Source: Chromatiales bacterium (GTDB lineage Bacteria; Pseudomonadota; Gammaproteobacteria; SZUA-152). Taken from it: a DNA stretch of 13,728 nucleotides. Position numbers and translations under genes: made by a program. The stretch is taken from contig JALTPW010000168.1 of NCBI GenBank assembly GCA_026999335.1, positions 1 through 13,728 of the forward strand, in the 5' to 3' direction. Below the pieces are notes generated by a model. That model was not told the origin of the DNA. It searched no databases and saw only the letters and a list, made by a program, of their open reading frames with translations. Of this stretch, positions 1 to 5,857 are shown piece by piece (the first letter of the stretch is position 1; each line of letters begins with the position of its first letter).

Positions 1-95
1 AAAAGCAATAATAAATGGACTGATCTGGAGAATACATATTTGCCATATGGAAAAAAAAGAGCTGAATCCTCCCCACAGTGCGCTGCCACCTCCCA

Positions 96-608
96 TTACC
101 GTATCTCCTCTACCCAGAGTGGAAATTCTTTTACCTTATCCGCGATATTTCCGTAGAAAGCCCGCTTTACGATACCGTTTTTATCGATGAAAATTGTCGT
201 TGGCGGGGAGCCAACGCCGTAGTTTCTGGCAATCTTGTCGTCTTCGTCATAGCCTGCGGAAAATGGCACCTGCCATTTTGCGACGAATTTTTCAAACTTT
301 GATCTGGCATCCTGGATGCCGATCATGAGAAAGACCACGTCATCGTCCCGATGTTTGAAATAAGCTTCTTTTATCAGTGGAATGGACTCGTTTGAGCAGG
401 GACACCAGGAGGACATGAAGGTGATGACCAGTCCTTTTCCCGCATACATGTCAAGACGAGTTTGCTTGCCGTCAATCAGACTGAGAGTGAATGGCGGGGC
501 CTTTTCACCCACCTGTAATAATGTTCTCCCACCTTCGCTGCAACCGGCTAGGAGGGCGATGAAGAGAAACAGGCTGGCGAGAGTTTTAAAGAAGCTTGTC
601 GAGTTCAT
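96..608 (-). CDS. TlpA-like thioredoxin-fold lipoprotein with CPCS active site
   Basis: The 170-aa product has a lipoprotein signal peptide with lipobox LLAGC (Cys23), so it is probably anchored to a membrane facing the periplasm. The rest is a TlpA/ResA/redoxin-type thioredoxin fold: a VGEKAPPFTLSLIDG start (about residues 33-47), the active-site stretch TFMSSWCPCSNESIPL (63-78), and the cis-proline region SPPTTIFID (134-142). The active site is odd. Where the family has WCxxC, this protein reads W-C69-P-C71-S, so the second cysteine sits one residue early and Ser occupies its usual place. Redox chemistry may therefore differ from a normal disulfide reductase. The ATG has a good Shine-Dalgarno sequence (GAGGAG, about 10 nt upstream). 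The gene overlaps the end of the preceding TlpA-type gene by 23 nt, which suggests translational coupling. It is the last gene of the minus-strand block. The fold is certain; the role, perhaps cysteine reduction during cytochrome or CuA maturation, is inferred. Confidence 0.85.
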   Translation of the reverse strand: MNSTSFFKTLASLFLFIALLAGCSEGGRTLLQVGEKAPPFTLSLIDGKQTRLDMYAGKGLVITFMSSWCPCSNESIPLIKEAYFKHRDDDVVFLMIGIQDARSKFEKFVAKWQVPFSAGYDEDDKIARNYGVGSPPTTIFIDKNGIVKRAFYGNIADKVKEFPLWVEEIR

Positions 609-1134
609 GTCGTAACAGCTCCTCAGTCACGATGCCGGCATGGAGGTAGTTGGTAATGCCTTCTTTGTCGATAAAGAAGGTTGTTGGCACGCCATACAAT
701 CCAAACGCCTCTTGAACGCTATTGGTTTTATCGATCCCGGCAGGAAAACTAAGGCCAAGTTCATCCACAAATATCCTTGCCTTTTCCTCGCTGTCATTCA
801 CTGCGATGGCCAAAAAAACGACACCCTTTGGCCCGTACTCTTGGCCGATCTTTTCAAGAGCGGGAATTTCCTCTTTACAGGGCACGCACCAGGATGCAAA
901 AAAATTGATTAATACGGGTTTTCCCCTGTGGTCATTTAGCCGAAAAATGCTGCCGTCAAACAACTCAAGGCTGAAATCAGGGGCTGCTTCCCTGGCTTCT
1001 GCCGCCGGTTTAGTGAGGAAATCCCTTGTGGCGTCACCTCGTGTCAGCAGTATTGCAGCCAGAGAGATGGCAATCAATATACCCATGACACTGGCAATGA
1101 GAAACAATTTGTAGAGTTTAGTTTTCGACATCAT
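586..1134 (-). CDS. TlpA/ResA-family thiol-disulfide oxidoreductase, membrane anchored
   Basis: The 182-aa product has one N-terminal membrane segment (about residues 8-31, no lipobox) followed by a TlpA/ResA-type thioredoxin domain. APDFSLELFDG opens the domain at about 51. The active site is FFASWCVPCKEEIP (Cys83 and Cys86, a classical WCxxC), and the cis-proline lies in GVPTTFFID (148-156). Proteins of this family reduce periplasmic disulfides, for example in apocytochrome c before haem attachment or in the CuA site of oxidases. The start chosen is the ATG at 1134, within the double ATG at 1134/1131. An upstream in-frame TTG at 1155 is less likely. The start lies inside the 3' end of the upstream cytochrome gene (17-nt overlap), so the genes are co-transcribed. 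The domain is very like the third TlpA protein of the window (7721-8233), including the shared ending Y-x-HAG-x-VTE, which points to a duplication. Confidence 0.9.
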   Translation of the reverse strand: MMSKTKLYKLFLIASVMGILIAISLAAILLTRGDATRDFLTKPAAEAREAAPDFSLELFDGSIFRLNDHRGKPVLINFFASWCVPCKEEIPALEKIGQEYGPKGVVFLAIAVNDSEEKARIFVDELGLSFPAGIDKTNSVQEAFGLYGVPTTFFIDKEGITNYLHAGIVTEELLRHELDKLL

Positions 1135-1948
1135 CGTTATCTGAAAAGCCTGCAATAGGAAGGGGCCATTGGAAGATCCTTTCTCTCATCCCCGGCAGGT
1201 GAATGGTGACATCCATGATAGCCGGTTTTTCTTCGTCAATCGCTGGAAAAGTCAAAATCCCCTGTTTGTGGTGGTTCTGGCCGTCTTCATAGAGCACTTC
1301 CCAGCCAGTTGCAGCTTGTGTATTACCATTGCCGTCATGAAGTGTGGACATTTCAGCAAGATCCCAGGGGGGGATTGTTCCCTGGTGGGTATTGATATAG
1401 ACAATGAAAGTGGCGCCCGGCTTTTGTTTTGGCATGTTACTTGAAACCAAGTAGGGTAGCAGACTGAGGTGTGCGCGGGGGATGTAAATGATATCCAAAT
1501 ACAGGTCGCTATCACCAAAATCACTTTTCCAGAGATGCCGCTTGATAAAGCGCATCGTTTTCGCTGGCAGAACCGTGGGCACATTGCTCAGGTAGTGTTC
1601 TTGAAGATATCGGGTAATGGCATCAGCATGCCGATCCGATATTCCTGCACGATCCGGCGCTTTCATGCGGGTGACGATCCATTCCCACTCCAAGGCAGTC
1701 CTGGGCCTGTCTTCGATGACATCCTTGCTATGGCACTGTCGGGTGCATGTCGCCTGGTATAGCTGGGTCATTTCACCGGGAGACAGTTTTTTGATCATGT
1801 TCTGTTTGTATAAGAACAGCTTCCCTTCAGTATAAATATTACCGGCCAGTTGCTTTGGCGGCATATCGGCCAGGTACATAAATAACAGAAACAGAGCCAA
1901 TACTGACAGCAATAAAAATACGCCAATACTGATGAGTAAGGATTTCAC
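1118..1948 (-). CDS. Membrane-anchored c-type cytochrome-like protein with CX3CH haem motif
   Basis: The 276-aa product has an uncleaved-looking N-terminal membrane anchor (about residues 3-27) and a periplasmic body. Residues 64-76 read YQATCTRQCHSKD: Cys68 and Cys72-His73 give CX3CH, one residue longer than the usual CXXCH. The following stretch resembles a small class I cytochrome c domain, as in the first haem domain of quinohaemoprotein amine dehydrogenase alpha subunits: W-x-WIVTRMKAP with Met95 as a possible sixth ligand, then HADAITRYLQEHY. The remaining 150 residues, with WDLAEMSTLHDGNGN and GWEVLYEDG, form a C-terminal domain I do not recognise. The start is GTG, preceded by AAAGG at a suitable distance. 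A gap of 90 bp separates it from the CcmH-like gene upstream, and the next gene overlaps its end. Haem binding is likely but not certain given the spacing. Confidence 0.8.
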   Translation of the reverse strand: MKSLLISIGVFLLLSVLALFLLFMYLADMPPKQLAGNIYTEGKLFLYKQNMIKKLSPGEMTQLYQATCTRQCHSKDVIEDRPRTALEWEWIVTRMKAPDRAGISDRHADAITRYLQEHYLSNVPTVLPAKTMRFIKRHLWKSDFGDSDLYLDIIYIPRAHLSLLPYLVSSNMPKQKPGATFIVYINTHQGTIPPWDLAEMSTLHDGNGNTQAATGWEVLYEDGQNHHKQGILTFPAIDEEKPAIMDVTIHLPGMRERIFQWPLPIAGFSDNDDVEN

Positions 1949-2038
1949 GGATGCCTTTTATGCCGTCGATTTTTCCGGGGTTCCATGGATATATTCATAC
2001 AGCGTTGATTACCCGTTTTGTATTTTCCATTCATGCCG

Positions 2039-2497
2039 CTATACCCCGTGGTTTTCCGATTCGTGAGGATTTTTGAAGAACAATTTTTTGACACTGATAT
2101 AGACGGCCAAAAACATCAGTACTATCCAGACGATTATTCCTGACCATAGCAACGCCCAGTCCACAGTATCGAAACTCCGTGTATATTGGTATGTCTTTCC
2201 TTGTATTCTCTGAATAGGTGTCAGGCGGGCACTTTCCCCATATTTCCCAATAAAATACTCCATGATCTGATCTTTGTTCATGCCTTTTTTGATCTGTTCG
2301 CCGACCTCTTCTTTCCACTCAAGACCACAACTCATGTTGCAGTCTTCGAGGATTAACGGGCATTCACAGGGACAGGCTAAATCCTTGACGACCTCCGCTA
2401 CGGTTAGCGCATCAGCATGGGATGGGATCAGACTGAAAGCCAGGGCGAAATAGAAGGCGAGTGACAGAAAGATCCTTCGATTAAGAATTTCTTTCAT
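2039..2497 (-). CDS. CcmH/NrfF/CycL-like cytochrome c biogenesis protein, cysteine-rich variant
   Basis: The 152-aa product has an N-terminal signal sequence (about residues 8-30), a CcmH-like domain, and one C-terminal membrane helix (about 114-136) followed by a short cytoplasmic-looking tail. CcmH proteins hold apocytochrome cysteines reduced and ready for haem ligation, normally through an LRCPxCQ motif. Here the motif is LACPCECPLILEDCNMSCG (40-58), with Cys42, Cys44, Cys46, Cys53 and Cys57, so there are five cysteines where the family normally has two. The rest of the fold is typical: WKEEVGEQIKKGMNKDQIMEYFIGKYG (61-87) matches the R/W-x-x-I-x-x-x-I-x-x-G-x-x-x-x-x-I-x-x-Y-x-x-x-YG pattern. 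The ATG overlaps the stop of the upstream gene in an ATGA arrangement, so translation is coupled. The family call is confident. A dedicated role for the CX3CH cytochrome next door is inferred. Confidence 0.85.
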   Translation of the reverse strand: MKEILNRRIFLSLAFYFALAFSLIPSHADALTVAEVVKDLACPCECPLILEDCNMSCGLEWKEEVGEQIKKGMNKDQIMEYFIGKYGESARLTPIQRIQGKTYQYTRSFDTVDWALLWSGIIVWIVLMFLAVYISVKKLFFKNPHESENHGV

Positions 2498-3333
2498 GTC
2501 AATTCCTTACGTCGTTTTTTTCTTCGCAGCCATATGAATATGCCGATGGCCGCCAATAGGCCGAAAATTCCGCTGCCAGCCAATATGTAAACATATTTTT
2601 TAAAATTTTCCTGGGTTTCATAAGGCGATTCCCAGACTTTCTGGCCATCCATGCGTGAATACTTGATGTCGACTGATGGTTTTTTGTCATCCTTGATATA
2701 GTTAATCTTAAAGGTTATTTCCCTGCCTTTTTCGATATTTTCCAGCTTGTATGAGAAATGACTGAATCCCTTTATTTCTTTTTCTACAGGAACTGAATGG
2801 GTCAATGATGAATTATTCGCGGGTGTTATCTTAAATTCGCTGCTGCGCAAGGGCTGTTGGATATCTATTTCCATGAATTTTATGGGATGGCTGGCTTTTA
2901 TCTGATATGGGAACTCCCGATGTCTGTCTATCGCGGAGAATGCCGGGGTGTGAAAGCTGAGGTAAAAATTTGGATAAGGCAGCAAAAGACGTACTTCATC
3001 GTATGCCCCTCGGTTAAATATTTTATAGAGCTGGCAAAAATGCTGGCCCTCATGTGAAAGGCTGCAAGCATCACTGATAATAGCGCCCTTGGGGACGAGA
3101 AAGCTTGTCTTGATGGGGAATCGGGAGTCTTCGTCAAATTTTCCATCGTAAATGACCAGCAGGCTGGGGTCGTCGTATTCGGGCCAGACAGCGACCCTCA
3201 TTCTGCCGATGGAGAGTTCTTCTGTCTCTTCGCCAATATCCAGTGAATTTCCTGTGTCTCTCTCACATCCGCTACTGAAGGCCAGGAAGGGTAAGGTGAT
3301 AAAGATCAGTATGGCGTAGGTTGAAAAATTCAT
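2494..3333 (-). CDS. Unrecognised periplasmic protein, lipoprotein-like, C-terminal membrane anchor
   Basis: I do not recognise a named family for this 279-aa product. It has an N-terminal signal sequence ending SSGC (Cys23), a weak lipobox; a periplasmic region of about 220 residues, rich in predicted beta strands; one C-terminal membrane helix (about 248-268); and a basic tail RRKKRRK, which suggests the bulk is periplasmic. The best landmarks are the stretch GRMRVAVWPEYDDPSLLVIYDG (around 43-64), the segment FLVPKGA (78-84), and two cysteines (Cys90, Cys100) inside ISDAC-SLSHEGQHFC. The central part reads like an Ig-like or carbohydrate-binding-like beta sandwich. It is the first gene of the minus-strand block and its stop overlaps the start of the CcmH-like gene, so it probably works in the same cytochrome maturation or redox pathway. 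The ATG at 3333 has AGAAGG about 10 nt upstream. Being a gene is near certain; its function is unknown. Confidence 0.85.
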   Translation of the reverse strand: MNFSTYAILIFITLPFLAFSSGCERDTGNSLDIGEETEELSIGRMRVAVWPEYDDPSLLVIYDGKFDEDSRFPIKTSFLVPKGAIISDACSLSHEGQHFCQLYKIFNRGAYDEVRLLLPYPNFYLSFHTPAFSAIDRHREFPYQIKASHPIKFMEIDIQQPLRSSEFKITPANNSSLTHSVPVEKEIKGFSHFSYKLENIEKGREITFKINYIKDDKKPSVDIKYSRMDGQKVWESPYETQENFKKYVYILAGSGIFGLLAAIGIFIWLRRKKRRKELT

Positions 3334-3426
3334 TCTTCATTAACCTTCTTGTAGTAAACTGAATGCCACCTTAAGTGCAAAATGTCGATAATACTACAGT
3401 CGATACTATAGCGTGGCACTCATGAA

Positions 3427-3443
3427 TTGACTTATCAAGTCAA
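3427..3443. promoter_or_regulatory. Perfect inverted repeat, candidate operator
   Basis: The sequence TTGACTTATCAAGTCAA has perfect 7-bp arms and a 3-bp centre. It lies about 94 bp upstream of the minus-strand block, with a TATAGT-like -10 at 3410-3405 on the minus strand, so the palindrome covers the -35 position. The half-sites resemble those of Fnr/Dnr regulators, but the spacing (N7 between TTGAC and GTCAA) is not the standard N4. It may therefore serve a different regulator. Confidence 0.4.
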
Positions 3444-3455
3444 GATCAATAAACA

Positions 3456-3496
3456 ATTTCTCAGAGAAATACTCTGATATTGATTGAATGCAATCA
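3456..3496. repeat. Two adjacent short palindromes
   Basis: ATTTCTC-A-GAGAAAT (3456-3470) has perfect 7-bp arms. TGATTG-AATG-CAATCA (3481-3496) has perfect 6-bp arms. Their centres are about 25 bp apart, which places them on nearly the same helical-face periodicity. They lie 123-163 bp upstream of the minus-strand block. They may be operator sites; nothing in the sequence identifies the regulator. Confidence 0.35.
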
Positions 3497-3610
3497 TGCG
3501 GGCGATTCCTGATATTCCAGCCTGGTGATGTTGAAAGCAATGTTTATCTCCGGTTTTTATAGCAGATTAAGTCACTGAATTGGGTGGAAAATCGGCTATA
3601 TCAGGCATTC

Positions 3611-3659
3611 TTGACCAATGTCAAGGAATGGGCATGTGGCTGGCGATATAGATGTAGCG
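3611..3659 (+). promoter_or_regulatory. Fnr/Dnr/NnrR-type box and candidate nosZ promoter
   Basis: TTGAC-CAAT-GTCAA (3611-3624) is a perfect palindrome matching the TTGAY-N4-RTCAA pattern of Fnr-family regulators; the symmetry extends to CTTGAC/GTCAAG. A hexamer TATAGA (3647-3652) would place the transcription start near 3659. The box centre (3617.5) is then about 41.5 bp upstream, the classical activator position for this family. The start site is inferred. It implies a leader of about 295 nt before nosZ. Confidence 0.55.
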
Positions 3660-3744
3660 TGGAAGTGCGTCAAAATGCCGCAGCGGAATTGATAGGTATT
3701 TAAGTTGGGTGATTTTTCGCTGCAAGAGGTTAGATGGCTCAATG

Positions 3745-3919
3745 CTGTCGACTGTGTAAGGTTGAGTCAGTACAACCATGAATCAAAGTACATTGCGTGC
3801 TGCGGAGGCAGCACCGGTTGAAATAAATTGTGAGCCTGAAAGATACCTGGGTTAAAGCCTGGTTTCGGTAAGGTTCAGCGTCAACATCTTGCTATTTATT
3901 TAACGGTTGCAGTCGACAG
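3745..3919 (+). promoter_or_regulatory. Structured 5' leader of nosZ (long-range inverted repeat plus hairpin)
   Basis: CTGTCGACTG (3745-3754) and CAGTCGACAG (3910-3919) are perfect 10-bp reverse complements that could close a 175-nt RNA domain ending about 20 nt before the nosZ Shine-Dalgarno. Inside lie a 7-bp hairpin, GTGCTGC-GGAG-GCAGCAC (3797-3814), and a 5-bp arm pair, GGTTG/CAACC (3760-3777). Each outer arm contains the palindrome GTCGAC, so a DNA-binding role or alternative self-pairing is also possible. I recognise no known riboswitch class. Confidence 0.4.
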
Positions 3920-3953
3920 TTAATGATAATGGCGCATACGGGAGGAAACAAAG

Positions 3954-5714
3954 ATGCATTGCAATCACAAGTTTCTTGTAGTGAAGCTTCTTTCGGCGGT
4001 TTGTTTGGCGATTGGGGGCGTGGGTTCGGTAGCGAGTGCCGATGATCGGGTGCCGTCATGGCAAAATGCAGAGGTGGACAATAAAGACACACCACTCCAT
4101 GATCCGATGTTGCTCTATAACGCGGGTGGCCTCGATGGCAAGGTGGCGGTGATAGGGCTTCCAAGCATGAAAACCTACCGGCATATTTCTGTCGGCGTAG
4201 ACTTGCATGAGGTTGTCTATGGTGGCTCCCCCGCAGGTAATAAAAATGGCACCCCGGATGGAAAGTACCTTTATGTTAATGATAAGGGCGCCAACACTAT
4301 TGGAGAAATCAATTTACAAACCGGCATGTTGGAGAGATTGATTGCACTCCCCTTTCCTTTTGGTGTTCACCATATTGCGCTGAGTACTGATGGCAAGTAT
4401 CTGTTCGGAACCGGCGAATATACCGGGAAAATGTCAAAAACTGAGATTTCCACGGGTAAGACGCAAATCATTGACTGGGGCCCGGCACCGAGCGCCCCGG
4501 ATTACCTGGATGTCGGCAAAAAAGGGAAGTATGTCTTTGCCGGTAATTATTATCATTCGACGGTAGGTGTTTTTTCCGCCAATCCCTTTAAATTTATAAA
4601 GGCGATTCCTGTCGGGAAAAATCCGCACGGCGTCGATGTCATCCCTGAGGGCACGTTGGCTTTGGTGAGCGATAAGCTGTCTGCGACGATGACGGTGATT
4701 GATATCGAAAAGCTGGCGGTGAAAAAGGTGTTGCCCACCTGTGCCGGCCCACTCCACACGGTAATGGATGTCTATGACAAGGATGGCGGCACCTATGAGC
4801 CCGGTAAGGACAGCCCGGAAGGACTGACATCCAAGTACGCCTATGAAAGCTGTTTTGTGGCGGATTCCAACGTAAAAATAGACCTCAAAACGCTTGAAGT
4901 GGTCGATGAGATCCCAACACACTACCGAACCGGGCATATCGCCATCAGTGCGGACAACAAGTATGTCATTGCGCTGAATAAGTTCTCAACGGGATTGTTC
5001 AGCCCCACGGGCGTTGTTTATCCGGTGAACTTCGAAATGTGGGATGCGCGCGAGGATAGTCCCACCTATGGCAAGACCTTGAAGATCATCCCCGTGGATG
5101 GTGAGCCGCACAATGCCAAGACCATCTATGCCTATCAAATAAAGGACTGGACCATGGGCCAGGCGGAGAAAGGTGGCTTGCTCAAGGCGGGTTTGACGCC
5201 GGCCATCTATCCTCATCACAAGTCCAAGTCGAAACGGTATTTTATGCCCAAGTCGAATGAACAGCCGGGGGTCAGGGTCGTCGACGGAGTGAAGGAAATT
5301 CATGTCAAGGCCTTCAGTTATGGTTATATCCCCCGTCAGATCAGGGTGAACAAGGGCGATAAGGTACGGATTTTTGTGACAAATATCGACAAGGCGGCAG
5401 GCATTACCAAGAATCCGGATGTCACCATGGGCTTTACAATCTATGGGCCATATGGATTGAGGACTAATCTGGCTGCTCCGCGTGGGGTAACGGCGGTCAC
5501 AGAATTTGTTGCAGATATCGCCGGGGAGTATGCGATCTTCTGTCAGCACTTCTGCGGGCCTTTGCACTTGGAAATGAGAGGCTCGTTCTTTGTGGATGAT
5601 CCCAACGAAGAGGCATCCAATCTGGCCGTCGGCGATTATGAAGAGGCACAAACACTCCCGGGCCTGGTGCAAGAGGGCGAGCTAACGATAGCCGAGCGCG
5701 TAAAGAGCCTATAA
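3954..5714 (+). CDS. nosZ: Divergent nitrous-oxide-reductase-like protein (NosZ fold, Sec-type)
   Basis: The 586-aa product has a Sec signal peptide (ending VASA-DD, no twin arginine), a seven-bladed beta-propeller (about 35-430) and a C-terminal cupredoxin domain (about 445-548). NosZ reduces N2O to N2 in the periplasm, with electrons passing from CuA to the CuZ Cu-S cluster. CuZ-type landmarks are in order: D83-L-H85-E86, VHH (138-140), NPHG (H225), GPLHT (H268), HYRTGH (H328) and EPHN (H386). The usual DxHH is DLHE, so one of the seven histidines appears to be Glu. The CuA loop is C530-QHF-C534-GPL-H538-LE-M541, intermediate between NosZ (CxWFCxxxHxEM) and COX2 (CxxxCG). The upstream CuA histidine, expected in THGF, reads VTMGF (Met492). 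Length is below typical clade I NosZ (about 640). The Shine-Dalgarno GGAGG is at 3941. A cytochrome c gene follows. The fold call is strong; N2O as substrate is inferred. Confidence 0.82.
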   Translation: MHCNHKFLVVKLLSAVCLAIGGVGSVASADDRVPSWQNAEVDNKDTPLHDPMLLYNAGGLDGKVAVIGLPSMKTYRHISVGVDLHEVVYGGSPAGNKNGTPDGKYLYVNDKGANTIGEINLQTGMLERLIALPFPFGVHHIALSTDGKYLFGTGEYTGKMSKTEISTGKTQIIDWGPAPSAPDYLDVGKKGKYVFAGNYYHSTVGVFSANPFKFIKAIPVGKNPHGVDVIPEGTLALVSDKLSATMTVIDIEKLAVKKVLPTCAGPLHTVMDVYDKDGGTYEPGKDSPEGLTSKYAYESCFVADSNVKIDLKTLEVVDEIPTHYRTGHIAISADNKYVIALNKFSTGLFSPTGVVYPVNFEMWDAREDSPTYGKTLKIIPVDGEPHNAKTIYAYQIKDWTMGQAEKGGLLKAGLTPAIYPHHKSKSKRYFMPKSNEQPGVRVVDGVKEIHVKAFSYGYIPRQIRVNKGDKVRIFVTNIDKAAGITKNPDVTMGFTIYGPYGLRTNLAAPRGVTAVTEFVADIAGEYAIFCQHFCGPLHLEMRGSFFVDDPNEEASNLAVGDYEEAQTLPGLVQEGELTIAERVKSL

Positions 5715-5747
5715 CTCCTTATGCGGTGTGAAGTCTTTACGAATAGT

Positions 5748-5772
5748 GGAGTCAGCCCTTGGGGTTGACTCC
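5748..5772 (+). other. Intercistronic hairpin between nosZ and the cytochrome gene
   Basis: An 11-bp stem (arms 5748-5758 and 5762-5772, GGAGTCAGCCC against GGGTTGACTCC, with one G-U pair) closes a 3-nt TTG loop. It starts 34 nt after the nosZ stop and has no T-run after it. It therefore looks more like an mRNA-stabilising or partial-readthrough element than a Rho-independent terminator. Confidence 0.55.
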
Positions 5773-5857
5773 GGCTCCTAGGGAGGAAAAAGTGCTTTAT
5801 TCGAGACTGTGTCGAAACCGTGGTTGAGATAGGGCCTTTTTAGCAGCGAGGAAATTA

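Larger units (their letters stand above)
3334..3953. promoter_or_regulatory. Divergent intergenic region between the minus-strand maturation block and nosZ
   Basis: No convincing gene lies in these 620 bp. The half nearer the minus-strand gene holds three inverted repeats (listed separately) and a possible minus-strand -10 hexamer, TATAGT (3410-3405). The half nearer nosZ holds a TTGAC-N4-GTCAA box at 3611-3624, a possible plus-strand -10, and then about 295 bp of apparent leader with long-range complementarity. A 25-codon ORF starting at 3778 has no good ribosome binding site. Confidence 0.6.

Noticed and set aside
1..95. Terminator for the minus-strand block at the window start
   Set aside because: A run of T is seen on the minus strand (8 A residues at about 51-58), but no GC-rich stem precedes it.
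3778..3855. 25-codon ORF in the nosZ leader, possible leader peptide
   Set aside because: The ribosome binding site is poor and there is no regulatory codon run. The structure in the region is better explained by inverted repeats.
5291..5610. Cytochrome c oxidase subunit II domain as a separate gene
   Set aside because: The cupredoxin region is in frame with the upstream beta-propeller that carries NosZ-type histidines. There is no internal start and no oxidase subunit I.
4986..5672. 228-codon ORF antisense to nosZ
   Set aside because: It is a shadow frame of a well-supported gene, with no signal peptide, motif or ribosome binding site.
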